Source: Dactylosporangium fulvum
Lineage (GTDB): Bacteria > Actinomycetota > Actinomycetes > Mycobacteriales > Micromonosporaceae
Direction of reading: 5' to 3'
DNA length: 64,000 bases
Assembly: GCF_025137375.1 (NCBI RefSeq)
Contig: NZ_CP073720.1
Location: 3,372,501 to 3,436,500, forward strand
Positions 1-9,335 of this stretch are shown piece after piece (position 1 is the first letter of the stretch; each line of letters opens with the position of its first letter). The position numbers and the translations under genes are program-made. The notes beneath the pieces were generated by a model. The model saw only the letters and a list, made by a program, of their open reading frames with translations. It was not told the origin of the DNA and ran no database searches.

Positions 1-2
1 AC

Positions 3-482
3 CCCACCGCACAACAGTTGCTGGCTGATGTGATGCTGATGCTCAACCTCATCGGACGAGGCGGGGAACTGTCCGGGGTGGACGCGCGGCTGACCCAGGC
101 CGATCGACGGGACCTGCCGCCATGCATCACCACCGACCGGAGAGCGTTGGACCCGGACCGGGCGATCGGTTCCGCCCAGGTTTCGTCAGCGGGCAGCAAC
201 TGCCTCGACCACTGTCCTTTCCGTCTCTGCCCGTACCCGCCGAGGGGGGAGACGTCGTACTCGGAGGAACTGGACGAAGGCTTTTGCAACCGGCAGATCT
301 ATCTGTTGCGACCCTTCCGTTGGTTGCCGTTCAGGCTCGTCGGCATGCGGCACCGGGCGCATTGGGAGGGCGTGCCCCGGCGGCAGCTGCGGCACTTCTG
401 GTGGCACATGTCGCAGCGAACCCGGCCGAAGGCATCCGACATCCCCTCCCAGCCGGTGAAGCGCCGAATGAAAGTGCGCTGA
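3..482 (+). CDS. 3' end of an unrecognised cysteine-containing protein (5' truncated)
   Basis: The reading frame is open from the window edge to a TGA at 480-482, so this is the C-terminal 159 residues of a longer protein whose start lies outside. Visible features are a Cys cluster (CLDHCPFRLCPYPP, then FCNRQ about 20 residues later) and a basic, Trp-rich tail (LRHFWWHMSQRTRPK). This kind of LCPYPP...FCxRQ tail seems familiar from uncharacterised actinobacterial proteins, but I cannot name the family or a function. The overlapping frame at 122-535 is less protein-like. Confidence 0.5.
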   Translation, partial: PTAQQLLADVMLMLNLIGRGGELSGVDARLTQADRRDLPPCITTDRRALDPDRAIGSAQVSSAGSNCLDHCPFRLCPYPPRGETSYSEELDEGFCNRQIYLLRPFRWLPFRLVGMRHRAHWEGVPRRQLRHFWWHMSQRTRPKASDIPSQPVKRRMKVR

Positions 483-545
483 GCCAGGAGCATCCCGCGC
501 GCAATGACCCTGGCCCCGACGCCCACTTCAATTGATCCCGGATCG

Positions 546-1796
546 TCAGCAGTTCGGCCCGATGGTGTCCGTTCCGGTGTAGATGTACGCGTCGCTGACC
601 CAGGTGCCGTCGGTCAGTTTGTTCCAGACCGCGGTGGAACCCCAGCGGCCGGAAAGGGTGGTGCCGTTGCGCCAGCAGGAGATGGTGACGGTCTCACCGT
701 CGGCAACGGATCCGACGATGGGGTACCCGGTGCCAGGTCCCGAGCGCTTGTTGATGCCCGTATCGTCGTTGGCGTCGACGATGCCCTGGTTGAAGTCGAG
801 AGCGCCGTAGTTGTACAGCAATCCACCGGCATCCGTGTGCTGGCCTCCGGCATTGACCCGCGTGCTGCCGTGCAGCGCGTAGCCGCCGTACGCGGCCGAT
901 CTATTGATGAATACCCATTTGCCGGCAGACCGCGTGACCCACGAGGTGTAGGTGGTGTCCTTGAGGATGGCCCAGTGGACGTGCCGATAGGGGGCGGAGC
1001 CGCCACAAGACACGTCGCGGCCGGTGTTGCCGAGGAAGTCCCCTTCGGCAACGGCGCCGCCGTTGTAGTTGACAGGCGACCACAGGTGGTAATAGTCGGT
1101 GGTGTAGCCGCTGCCGTGGTAGACACGTACCCAGCCGCCGTACTGTCCCGAGCTGTTCCCGTCGCACATCAGATACGCGTTGCCGCTGCCGGCGGCCAGC
1201 ACTCGATAGTCGCCACCGTTGAGGTCGATCGAGCTGTATGGGGTGTCGCTGCCGTTCCAACCGTGCGGCCCGCCGGTGAGTCTCCAGGACTGGCCGAGCG
1301 CGAACGGCAGGCGCAGCCCGGTGTTGTACGTGGTGTCCGCCGTGGGCAGTAACGTGACGGCGGCCCGGCCCAGCACCTGACGCTCCCGCGCGGACACGAT
1401 GGTTGCCGGCGCTTGGCTGGCCAAAGCGGTGAATTCCGTGGTGCCGTCGAGGGCAGCCTGCCAGCCGCGACCGGTGCGGTGCGCGAGGAACATCCGCCCC
1501 GTCGGGTACTGGTCGGGTTGTGCGGGTGCGGTCAGCACCGCGCTGCCGAAGGCCCAGTCGTCGGCCTGGCGTTGGACGTCCACCCGTGTGTGCCGCCCGG
1601 CGGCGGTTGCCTGCGCCCGGCTCACTTGCGCCTGCTGCAGGATCGCGGCGGATACGGTTTCGTACATGCTGCTGCCCGGGGCGGCTGGCGGGGCGGCCGC
1701 CGATGTCCGGGCGGGAATCGCTCCGAAGAGCACCGCAAGCAGCGTGATCATTGCGGCGGCGAACGCGCGTCTGACCATGGGAGGGTACGCGGACAC
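546..1796 (-). CDS. Secreted M23 family (LasA-like) metalloendopeptidase with SH3-like C-terminus
   Basis: A 416-residue exported peptidase predicted to cut peptide bonds in bacterial cell-wall cross-bridges or Gly-rich proteins. Residues 1-34 form a signal peptide. The zinc site of LasA-type M23 enzymes is intact: His178 and Asp191 with the 13-residue spacing seen in LasA, then the HVH pair His272/His274, with His237 as the likely additional catalytic histidine. Residues ~325-416 (KRSGPGTGYPIVGSVADGE...) look like a bacterial SH3-type targeting domain. It is monocistronic, and about 520 bases of non-coding DNA lie upstream. Family assignment is firm; the actual substrate is inferred. Confidence 0.88.
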   Translation of the reverse strand: MSAYPPMVRRAFAAAMITLLAVLFGAIPARTSAAAPPAAPGSSMYETVSAAILQQAQVSRAQATAAGRHTRVDVQRQADDWAFGSAVLTAPAQPDQYPTGRMFLAHRTGRGWQAALDGTTEFTALASQAPATIVSARERQVLGRAAVTLLPTADTTYNTGLRLPFALGQSWRLTGGPHGWNGSDTPYSSIDLNGGDYRVLAAGSGNAYLMCDGNSSGQYGGWVRVYHGSGYTTDYYHLWSPVNYNGGAVAEGDFLGNTGRDVSCGGSAPYRHVHWAILKDTTYTSWVTRSAGKWVFINRSAAYGGYALHGSTRVNAGGQHTDAGGLLYNYGALDFNQGIVDANDDTGINKRSGPGTGYPIVGSVADGETVTISCWRNGTTLSGRWGSTAVWNKLTDGTWVSDAYIYTGTDTIGPNC

Positions 1797-2319
1797 GGCT
1801 TGCTCCTCACGTGTCGACGAAGGCTGATTTGCCTTGATCGACGGATTTCGGGTCGGGGAATCCCGGCAGAACCATGTCCTTGAATGTATGGCAAGAATCA
1901 GATCATAAAAAGTACAGCAGTGGGGTTCACCCGAATGTGAACGCCGGATTTGTATCGCAATATGGGGTTGTCGGGTAGCTCCTGGTCACGTTCCGCACGT
2001 GGTGGCCATGTTCTCGATGTGCCGGCAGCGGGTGGGGAGATGGTGGGATAGCTCCATGATCGTCTATGGAATCTGACCCGATCTTTCTTTCTCCGCAAGG
2101 TCACTCACCCCGCATGGTTCAGCTTGATGGCGTTTTGATGAATGGGACGTTACGGGAATTGAGACGAGAATGGCGATGTGGTCGACGGAATGCGGCCCTG
2201 ACGTGCTGGAAACCGGGTGCCGTTCCGCTGCTCGACCGTGGGGCAGCAGCGGTTCGACGCGCTGCCACGGGTTGTCGGAGGCGGTGCACAGCGGCTGCCG
2301 GTCTCGCCGCGGATGGCGC
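1797..2319. other. Intergenic stretch without a convincing gene
   Basis: This 523-base gap separates the divergently read M23 peptidase and the membrane protein. The short reading frames in it have no domain-like composition or ribosome-binding sites. It presumably holds the promoters of both neighbours. I see no repeat, tRNA or riboswitch-like structure. Confidence 0.5.
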
Positions 2320-3150
2320 GTGCGCCCATCGTTGATCATTGTCGGCATGGCGATTGCGATTCGGGTCTTCGCGGCGGTGTTCGCGCTGCTGTGGGCGGTA
2401 TTGGGGTTCGTGGTCATCGACCTTGAGGTGACCATCGCACCCTCGGCGGAGTGGGTGCCGGTGGTACTGCTCGACGGCGGCTGGGGGCTGTTGGTCACCT
2501 TCCTCATCGTGGCGGGGTTCGCTCTGGTCACGGTTCGCCCACAGTGGGTCGATGAGATCGTGCCGCAGGTCCTTGTCGTCGCGGCGCTGATCGCGGGTTC
2601 GGGGTTCCTCGGGGCCGAGAGCGCCGTGTGGTGGATGGTGCTCGCATTGCTGGTCCAGGCCGGCGTGCTTGCCGGCCTGGCCATGATCGGCCGCCGGCGC
2701 GGCGTGCTGGCCGTCGCCGACGTGCGCCGGCCGGCCGGGTCGGGGGTGTCGTGGACGCTGGCGGTGCTCGCCACGCTCGGCGCGGTGCCCTGGTTGGTCT
2801 ACGCCGCCGACATGTACGCGGCCAACCGGGAACGGCGGTGGCCGACCGAGATCACCAACGAGGTAAACCACTGGGCCGTTCAAGGCGCCTTCGCGGTGGC
2901 CCTGGTCATCTTCACGGCCGTCGCCGCGCTGCGCCCGACGCTGCGCCGGTTCAACGCCGTCCGGGTCGCTACGTGCGCGGTGTACCTGGGCATCTGCTCA
3001 CTGCGTTTCCCGACGGTCGCCGCTGCCTTGCCCACCACGTGGGCAGTACTTGCTATCGGGTGGGGCGCCCTCGTCGTCGTGTGCCCATTCCTCGACCGCG
3101 GCCGGCGCGTCCGCCGAGAGCCGGGTGCACTGCAGATTCCAGGGAATTGA
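2320..3150 (+). CDS. Polytopic membrane protein of unknown function
   Basis: About 276 residues from a GTG at 2320, or 267 from the ATG at 2347. No strong ribosome-binding site decides between them; sequence upstream of 2320 in the same frame is Arg/Cys-rich and not protein-like. About eight hydrophobic segments are visible (for example IAIRVFAAVFALLWAVLGF, LLVTFLIVAGFALV, MVLALLVQAGVLAGLAMI, WAVLAIGWGALVVVCPFL), with a short basic tail. I recognise no family. It sits alone between the M23 gene and the MlrC gene and may not belong to either. Confidence 0.6.
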   Translation: MRPSLIIVGMAIAIRVFAAVFALLWAVLGFVVIDLEVTIAPSAEWVPVVLLDGGWGLLVTFLIVAGFALVTVRPQWVDEIVPQVLVVAALIAGSGFLGAESAVWWMVLALLVQAGVLAGLAMIGRRRGVLAVADVRRPAGSGVSWTLAVLATLGAVPWLVYAADMYAANRERRWPTEITNEVNHWAVQGAFAVALVIFTAVAALRPTLRRFNAVRVATCAVYLGICSLRFPTVAAALPTTWAVLAIGWGALVVVCPFLDRGRRVRREPGALQIPGN

Positions 3151-3211
3151 CAGTTCCATCCAGCGGACCGTGTGTGTTGTGTGCCCTCGCGGCCTATGCT
3201 TGGGTTCGCGC

Positions 3212-4684
3212 GTGAAGCTGCGTGTAGCTGTCGGTGGCCTCAGCCACGAGACGAATCAGTACTCATCGACGAGCACCGAGTTCGACGACTTTGAAATCGT
3301 GACCGGCCGGGCAGTCTTTGAGCGCCACGCGGGCAGGACCTATGTGGGCGGCATGGTGGCCGCGGCGAGCGAGGCCGGCGCCGAGGTGGTCGGCACGCTG
3401 CACGCGGAGGCGCTGCCTGCCGGCACGATCGCCCGGACGGCATACCAGCGCCTCAAGCAAGCCCTGCTCGAGTCGCTGGGTGCGGTCCTGCCGGTGGACG
3501 GTGTTCTGCTGGACCTGCACGGCGCTGCCGCGGCCGAGGGCGTCGACGATGTGGAAGGGGACATCTGCCGGGCCGTTCGTGACCTGATCGGCCCCGCCGT
3601 GCCGCTGGTCGTGACCCATGACCTGCACGGGAACATCTCACAGGCCGAAGCCGACGTTGTCGATGCGATGTTCGGTGTGCATCATTATCCCCACGACGAC
3701 ATGTTCGAACGCGGGCAGGAAGCGATGCGTGCGGTGTCCCTGATCGCCCGGGGTCGATGGCGTCCCTACGTTCATGTCGAGCGCCTGCCGCTGCTCGTGC
3801 CTCAAACGACGACGTACGAAGGAATCGGAGCGAAGGCACGGGAGATCTGCCAGCGGTTCGAGGAGCAGGACGGCATCCTGGATTGCACATTCATGCACGG
3901 CTTTCCGTACGCCGATCACGCCTTCGTCGGTGCCCAGGTCGTCACGATCGCCGACAACTCCGACAATGAGCTGGCCCGGCGGGTCGCCCGCGACGCGGCG
4001 CGGCTGATCTGGGCCTTGCGTGACGAGTTCACCGTCGACTACCCGAATCCCGACGAGGCGCTACGTCTGGCGGAGGCCGGCCGACAATGGCCGGTCGTTG
4101 TCAACGAAGTCTCGGACAACCCTGGAGGCGGCGCCCCGGGCGACGGCACGCACCTGTTGCGTGCGCTGCTGGCTGCTCGCCCGGAGAACGCGGTTTTCGT
4201 CGGGATCAAGGACCCGGACGTGGTGCGGCAGGCGATCGAGGCCGGCGTAGGAGCCACGATCGACATCCGCTTGGGCGGAAAGACCGACACGCTACACGGT
4301 GCTCCGATCGAGTGTCGCGCCTACGTGAAGCTCCTGAGCGACGGTGAGGTGGTCCTCGAGGCGCCGATGGGGCGAGGCTGGCGATACCCGTTGGGCCGCA
4401 GTGCTCGGCTGGTGATCGACGGGGTCGATGTTGTCGTGATCAGCCGGGCTATGCAGACGCTGGACCGGACTCCGCTGTTGCTGCACGGGATCGACGCCGC
4501 CCGGTGCAACCTCATCGCTCTCAAATCGGCACATCATTTCCGTTCCGGATTCGGCGAAGTGGCCAAGGCCGTGGTCTCCACAGACCCGCCAGGGCTCTCG
4601 ACCATGCGGTTGGACACGTTCCCACGATCACGGACACCACGACCTGTCTACCCGCTCGACGCACACACCACTTACGGCGATTGA
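3212..4684 (+). CDS. M81 family metallopeptidase (MlrC-like)
   Basis: A 490-residue cytoplasmic zinc peptidase of the M81/MlrC family; the founding member MlrC finishes hydrolysis of linearised microcystin, a peptide containing D-amino acids. The start is the GTG at 3212, giving the family N-terminus MKLRVAVGGLSHETNQ. Conserved motifs follow: LLDLHGAA (~99-106), THDLHGN (135-141) and HHYPHDD (157-163), which carry the likely metal ligands, then the MlrC C-terminal domain with EVSDNPGGGAPGD. A TATGCT box 12 bases before the GTG and no Shine-Dalgarno suggest a leaderless mRNA. It is 147 bases upstream of the peptide transporter operon, so a role in cleaving imported peptides is inferred. Confidence 0.87.
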   Translation: MKLRVAVGGLSHETNQYSSTSTEFDDFEIVTGRAVFERHAGRTYVGGMVAAASEAGAEVVGTLHAEALPAGTIARTAYQRLKQALLESLGAVLPVDGVLLDLHGAAAAEGVDDVEGDICRAVRDLIGPAVPLVVTHDLHGNISQAEADVVDAMFGVHHYPHDDMFERGQEAMRAVSLIARGRWRPYVHVERLPLLVPQTTTYEGIGAKAREICQRFEEQDGILDCTFMHGFPYADHAFVGAQVVTIADNSDNELARRVARDAARLIWALRDEFTVDYPNPDEALRLAEAGRQWPVVVNEVSDNPGGGAPGDGTHLLRALLAARPENAVFVGIKDPDVVRQAIEAGVGATIDIRLGGKTDTLHGAPIECRAYVKLLSDGEVVLEAPMGRGWRYPLGRSARLVIDGVDVVVISRAMQTLDRTPLLLHGIDAARCNLIALKSAHHFRSGFGEVAKAVVSTDPPGLSTMRLDTFPRSRTPRPVYPLDAHTTYGD

Positions 4685-4831
4685 CGACACGGCCCAAATG
4701 CGCTGATCATGGTTCGTGATGCCGGCGTATCGCTGGGTGGACCGCCTTGATTGCCTCACCTGGATCGGCTGAGCGAGGATGCGTCCAACGTCGCCCAGGG
4801 TAGCCGGCGACTCGTCCCTCTGGAGTGTTCT

Positions 4832-6424
4832 ATGCACGGTCGGGCACGCTCCGTGATAGCCATAGCCATCGGAGCCGCACTTACTCTGTCGGGTTCGGCG
4901 TGTGGCGGGTCTTCTTCTTCGAACCCGACCGGTAAGGCCGGTGCGTACAAGGATGGCCAGACGCTGACCCTGCGACTCAGCGGAGTGCCGGGGACCCTCG
5001 ATCCGACGCAGGCTCTCGGCCAGGCCCAGGTGATCGACAGGTTCGCCTACGATCCGCTCATCAACATCGCCAAGGACGGCTCGATCGTCTCGGGGATCGC
5101 CGAGAAGTGGACGGCCACGCCGGCCGTCATCACCTTCACCCTGCGCCCGGACGTAACCTGCTCCGACGGTCACAAGCTGGTGGCCAGCGATGTCCAAGCC
5201 TACTTCGAACACCTGCAGGATCCGAAGACAGCGCCGCCGGCGCTGCTCGGCTACCTGGCGGACGGGAAGTTCAAGGCCTCTTCCGACGACGCTGCGCGCA
5301 CCTTCACGGTCACCTTCGACAAGCCTTTCAGTTTCGGGCTGCCGGTTATGGCGAGCATCGGCATCGTCTGCCCCAGCGGTCTTGCCGATCTCACGAAGCT
5401 GGCCACCACGACGGCCGGAACCGGCCCGTTCGTGCTGAAGGGCTCCATCCCTGACGTCGAGTACCGGATGGAGGCGCGCACGGACTACGCCTGGGGACCC
5501 GGTGGCGCCAAGACCGCCGTTGCCGGGTTCCCGGCAGCACTCACGCTGAAGGTTGTCCCCGAATCTTCGACCGCGATCAACATGGGCCTGCGGGGCGAGC
5601 TCGACATGATCTCGCTTGGTACTCCCGACCGCGCCAGGTTGATGAGCAACGCGGAATTCGCCGCGACCGACGTGAATGTGCTCTCACAGTACCTGTTCTT
5701 CAATCAGCACCCCGGTCTGGTCTTCGAGGATTCGGCCGTCCGCAAGGCGCTCTCGATCTCGCTGGACCGGGACAAGTGGGGCAAGATCATTACGGGTGGG
5801 TTCTACAAGCTCTCGAACAGCACGATCACCGGCGTGCCGCCCTTCTGCCAGGACCCGGAGTCGCAGAAGTCGATTCCTACCGGTTCGGTCGACGCGGCCA
5901 ACAAGCTGCTCGACGACGCGGGCTGGGCCCGAGGCGCTGAAGGGGTGCGCGGCAAGGACGGCAAGAAACTCGAAGTGAAGATCATCGCGCTCGGTCGGGA
6001 GAAGACTGCCTGGGAGTACGCGCAGCAGGAGTGGGCCAAACTTGGTGTCAAGGCCACGATCGAGGTCAAGACCAACTCGGCCGCCAACGACATCATGTTC
6101 TCCGGATCCGGCTGGGATCTCCGACTTATCGGCGTGGGCACCAACCTGCCGAGTCAGTGGACCTTCCTGCTGGACAACCCGGACCCGAAGCCGCTCGCCG
6201 GCATCAAGAACGCGGGATACAGCAAGCACGCCGCCGAGGCGATCGGAACCCCCGGCAAGGAAGGCTGCCAGCTGTGGGACCAGGCCGCGGTGGAGGTGCT
6301 GACGGCAGTGAACATCTACCCGCTGATCCGCGAGACGACGCATTGGTTCGCCCGCAAGCGCATCGAATTCGACTACATCGACGAGGTCCTGCTGGAGCCG
6401 TCGTCGCTGCGAGTCAAGGGCTGA
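4832..6424 (+). CDS. Peptide ABC transporter substrate-binding lipoprotein (SBP family 5)
   Basis: A 530-residue lipoprotein that would capture oligopeptides outside the membrane and hand them to the permeases encoded next. The ATG at 4832 has TGGAG six bases upstream and begins a signal peptide ending in the lipobox LSGSAC, with a Gly/Ser-rich tether after the Cys. The body shows the SBP_bac_5 landmarks: YDPLINIAKDGSIVSGIAEKW, ITFTLRPDVTCSDG, DVQAYFEHLQDP, AVRKALSISLDRDKW. It starts an operon: its stop and the next start are four bases apart. The ligand cannot be read directly. Neighbouring peptidases and the D-to-L amino acid genes suggest peptides with D residues. Confidence 0.92.
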   Translation: MHGRARSVIAIAIGAALTLSGSACGGSSSSNPTGKAGAYKDGQTLTLRLSGVPGTLDPTQALGQAQVIDRFAYDPLINIAKDGSIVSGIAEKWTATPAVITFTLRPDVTCSDGHKLVASDVQAYFEHLQDPKTAPPALLGYLADGKFKASSDDAARTFTVTFDKPFSFGLPVMASIGIVCPSGLADLTKLATTTAGTGPFVLKGSIPDVEYRMEARTDYAWGPGGAKTAVAGFPAALTLKVVPESSTAINMGLRGELDMISLGTPDRARLMSNAEFAATDVNVLSQYLFFNQHPGLVFEDSAVRKALSISLDRDKWGKIITGGFYKLSNSTITGVPPFCQDPESQKSIPTGSVDAANKLLDDAGWARGAEGVRGKDGKKLEVKIIALGREKTAWEYAQQEWAKLGVKATIEVKTNSAANDIMFSGSGWDLRLIGVGTNLPSQWTFLLDNPDPKPLAGIKNAGYSKHAAEAIGTPGKEGCQLWDQAAVEVLTAVNIYPLIRETTHWFARKRIEFDYIDEVLLEPSSLRVKG

Positions 6425-6428
6425 CCGG

Positions 6429-7412
6429 GTGAGCACGGCCAACCCGGCGATCGCGGTCGCCGGACTCCGGCACTGGCTCGTCTTTGCGGCACGTCGCATC
6501 GGCGCCCTCGTGGCAGGGTTGGCGGTGCTCATGACTGCGACGTTCGGCATCGTGCACCTGATCCCGGGGGATCCGGCGCGAGAAATCGCCGGCGTCACCG
6601 CGTCGGAGGCGACCGTCACGCAACTGCGGGCGAAGCTGAACCTCGACAAGCCGCTGGTGACGCAGTATTTCTCCTACGTCAAGGGAGTGCTGATCGGCGA
6701 CTTCGGGAGCTCATTTCACAGTCAACGCAGTGTCGCCGACATCATCGGGGCACGGCTGCCCGCCTCATTGTCACTGGCACTGGCGGCATTCTGTGTGGTC
6801 ATCGTGGTCGCGCTGCTGGTCGGCATCTCGTTCGGTGCCCTGACGGCGGAGAGCCGGCGACCCCGACTGCTGATGTACTTCGGCATGGTTACGGGCTTCC
6901 TGACCTCGATTCCCGGCTTTCTGCTGGGCGTCGGACTGGTCTACCTGTTCGGGGTGGTCACGCAGCTGCTTCCGGTTGCCGGACGAGACGGACCGTCGTC
7001 CTACGTGCTACCCGTGATTGCGCTCGCCATCGCTCCAGCGGCGTCCATGGCCCGGATCGTCCGGGTCCAAACCGCCGTCATTCTGGCACAGGACTACATC
7101 CGGGTGGCCCGCAGCAAGCGCCTCGCCCCGGTGACTGTCCAGGTCAGGCATGTGCTGCCGAACCTCGCGACCCCGGTGCTCACGCTCGGCGGGATGCTGC
7201 TGCCGGCCTTGCTCGGAGGCAGCGTCGTCATCGAGAACGTCTTCAACTGGCCGGGGCTCGGCACGGAAGTCGTCTCAGCGGTGCTGATCAAGGACTATCC
7301 GGTCATCCAGGGCATCGTTCTCGTCCTCGGGTTCGGTGTGCTCCTCACGACCGCACTGGTGGACCTGGCGCTGGGCATCCTCGACCCGCGCTCTGTCATG
7401 GCGGAGGACTGA
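6429..7412 (+). CDS. Peptide ABC transporter permease (DppB/OppB type)
   Basis: A 327-residue inner-membrane permease with about six membrane segments. The GTG start at 6429 follows the binding-protein stop by four bases. It has the OppB-type N-terminus with GDPAREIAG, and the cytoplasmic EAA loop is recognisable as DYIRVARSKRLAPVTVQVRHVLPN. The conserved terminal region GGSVVIENVFNWPGLG contacts the ATPase in this family. It should pair with the permease half of the next gene. Confidence 0.92.
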   Translation: MSTANPAIAVAGLRHWLVFAARRIGALVAGLAVLMTATFGIVHLIPGDPAREIAGVTASEATVTQLRAKLNLDKPLVTQYFSYVKGVLIGDFGSSFHSQRSVADIIGARLPASLSLALAAFCVVIVVALLVGISFGALTAESRRPRLLMYFGMVTGFLTSIPGFLLGVGLVYLFGVVTQLLPVAGRDGPSSYVLPVIALAIAPAASMARIVRVQTAVILAQDYIRVARSKRLAPVTVQVRHVLPNLATPVLTLGGMLLPALLGGSVVIENVFNWPGLGTEVVSAVLIKDYPVIQGIVLVLGFGVLLTTALVDLALGILDPRSVMAED

Positions 7413-7415
7413 TCG

Positions 7416-9335
7416 ATGACGCGCCTCAAGCGGGTGACTCAGGTATTCCGAACACCCGGCGGCCTCGTGGGTGGAATCGTTCTGCTCGTCATCGCCGCCA
7501 TAGCCGTCGTCGGCCCCGGGCCGTGGCATTCCGCAGCAACCGCGATCGATCCGGAGGTGGCACGGGCCGGGGTGTCGAACGACCACTTGCTCGGGACCGA
7601 CGATCTCGGACGTGACGTCCTGGCCCGCATCCTCGCAGCGACCCGCCTGTCCCTACTGCTCGCGCTGGCCGCCACCGGGATCGGCGCGGTCCTGGGCATT
7701 CCGTTCGGCGCCGCCTCCGGACTGTTCGCGCCGCGGTGGCGGCGGCTGGCGGGTCGTCTGATCGCGGTGATGCTGGCATTTCCCGCAATCCTCACCGCAC
7801 TCATCGTGTGCGCCATCTTGGGCCCCGGCCAGGGAAGTGCCGTGCTGGCCGTCGGACTCGCCGTAGCGCCCGGGTTCGCCCGCCTGTCGCAGACACTCGG
7901 TGCCACGATCGCCGGATCGGAGTACGTTGCGGCCGCCCGGGTCACCGGCGTCGGGGGCTGGCGCCTGTTTCGTTACTACGCGCTGCCGAACATTGCCGAG
8001 CCTATGATCATCGCCGTGATGATGGTCGTCAGCGATGCGCTGCTGGCGACGGCGGCCCTCGGGTTTCTCGGTCTGGGCGTGCAGAGTCCGAGCTTCGACT
8101 GGGGCGGGCTGCTCGGCGACGGGCTCCGCAACATCTACATCGCCCCATTGGCAGCGATCGCACCCGGTGTGGCCGTGGTCCTGACCGGCCTGGCGTTCAA
8201 CCTGGTCGGCGACGCTCTGGCGGGCGGATCGACGCCGCGGCATCGGCTCGTGAGACGCCGACGACACGACCCGGTGCAACGGCATGAGGACCCGGCACCC
8301 ACCCCTACCGAACCTTCGCCGAACGCGCGCGGAGTGCTGGAGGTCGACCGACTCCTCGTGGAATTCGGCACAGCCGACTCGCCGCATCAGCCGGTCCGCG
8401 GCGTGTCATTCTCGATGGGCGCCGGTGAGATGGTCGGAATCGTCGGTGAATCGGGCAGCGGGAAGACGTTGACCGCACTTGCGGTTGCGCAGCTGCTGCC
8501 CTATCCAGGTCGAAGCCGAGCCCGCAGGCTGGCCCTGGACGGTCAGGAAATCCAGACCGTGCCGGCCGGCCGGCTCCGTAGGCTGCTGGGAACTCGGTTG
8601 GCCGTCGTTTTCCAGGATCCGCTGTCCTCGCTCAACCCGGCGCTACGTCTCGAGCGTCAACTGACCGAGAAGATCCTGGCGCATCATGGCATGTCCCGCC
8701 GAGTTGCTACGCAACTCGCGGTGGAGCGGCTCGGTGATGTCCGGATCAACGCACCCTCGCAGCGCATCCGCCAGCTACCGCACCAGCTGTCCGGTGGGAT
8801 GCGGCAAAGGGTGATGATCGCCATGGGGATCATGGGTACACCCGCGCTCCTCATCGCCGACGAGCCGACGACCGCGTTGGACGTGACGGTCCAGGCACAG
8901 ATCATCGATGTGCTGCGCGAGTTGAACGCAGTGCACGGCACGGCAGTTCTCCTGATCTCGCACGACCTGTCGGTCGTCACGGAGCTCTGCGACCGGGTGA
9001 TGGTCATGTATGCCGGACGCATCATCGAGGACATGCCGCGCTCGGTGCTGATCGCCAAGCCCGCGCACCCCTACACCCGGGCACTGATGGCCTCGATCCC
9101 CAGTCTGGACATGTCGCAGGACCGGCCTCTCGCGGTTATCCCGGGACAGTCGGTGAGTGCCGAGCAGGTTCAGGAAGGATGCCCGTTCGCGCCGCGCTGC
9201 CTGTTGGTGATCGACCGGTGTCGTCAGCAGGAGCCGCCGCTAGTTGACCATGGAGCAGGTCGAGTGGCGTGCTGGCGGGCCGATGCCGAACTCCCCGACG
9301 AGTCGTCGCGCAACCCTGCGAGCGTGCAGTCGTGA
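7416..9335 (+). CDS. Fused peptide ABC transporter permease and ATP-binding protein (DppC-DppD fusion)
   Basis: A 639-residue fusion. Residues ~1-275 are an OppC/DppC permease: a DHLLGTDDLGRDVLARI entry motif, an EAA loop EYVAAARVTGVGGWRLFRYYALPN, and a terminal GVQSPSFDWGGLL. A charged linker of about 35 residues leads to an OppD/DppD ATPase with Walker A GESGSGKT, signature LSGGMRQRV, Walker B LLIADEPTTALD and the oligopeptide-transporter Cys motif GCPFAPRC. Such fusions are known in actinobacterial peptide transporters, so this is not an assembly error. The start is ATG 7416, three bases after the upstream stop, and the 3' end overlaps the next gene. Confidence 0.92.
   Translation: MTRLKRVTQVFRTPGGLVGGIVLLVIAAIAVVGPGPWHSAATAIDPEVARAGVSNDHLLGTDDLGRDVLARILAATRLSLLLALAATGIGAVLGIPFGAASGLFAPRWRRLAGRLIAVMLAFPAILTALIVCAILGPGQGSAVLAVGLAVAPGFARLSQTLGATIAGSEYVAAARVTGVGGWRLFRYYALPNIAEPMIIAVMMVVSDALLATAALGFLGLGVQSPSFDWGGLLGDGLRNIYIAPLAAIAPGVAVVLTGLAFNLVGDALAGGSTPRHRLVRRRRHDPVQRHEDPAPTPTEPSPNARGVLEVDRLLVEFGTADSPHQPVRGVSFSMGAGEMVGIVGESGSGKTLTALAVAQLLPYPGRSRARRLALDGQEIQTVPAGRLRRLLGTRLAVVFQDPLSSLNPALRLERQLTEKILAHHGMSRRVATQLAVERLGDVRINAPSQRIRQLPHQLSGGMRQRVMIAMGIMGTPALLIADEPTTALDVTVQAQIIDVLRELNAVHGTAVLLISHDLSVVTELCDRVMVMYAGRIIEDMPRSVLIAKPAHPYTRALMASIPSLDMSQDRPLAVIPGQSVSAEQVQEGCPFAPRCLLVIDRCRQQEPPLVDHGAGRVACWRADAELPDESSRNPASVQS

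Noticed and set aside
2119..2883. Minus-strand frames including a DNPWQRVEPLLP stretch that resembles an IS5-type transposase
   Set aside because: The resemblance covers only about a dozen residues, the rest is not transposase-like, and part of it is antisense to the membrane protein.
7416..9335. A missing stop or assembly error joining permease and ATPase genes
   Set aside because: Permease-ATPase fusions of this type are known in actinobacterial peptide transporters and both halves are complete.
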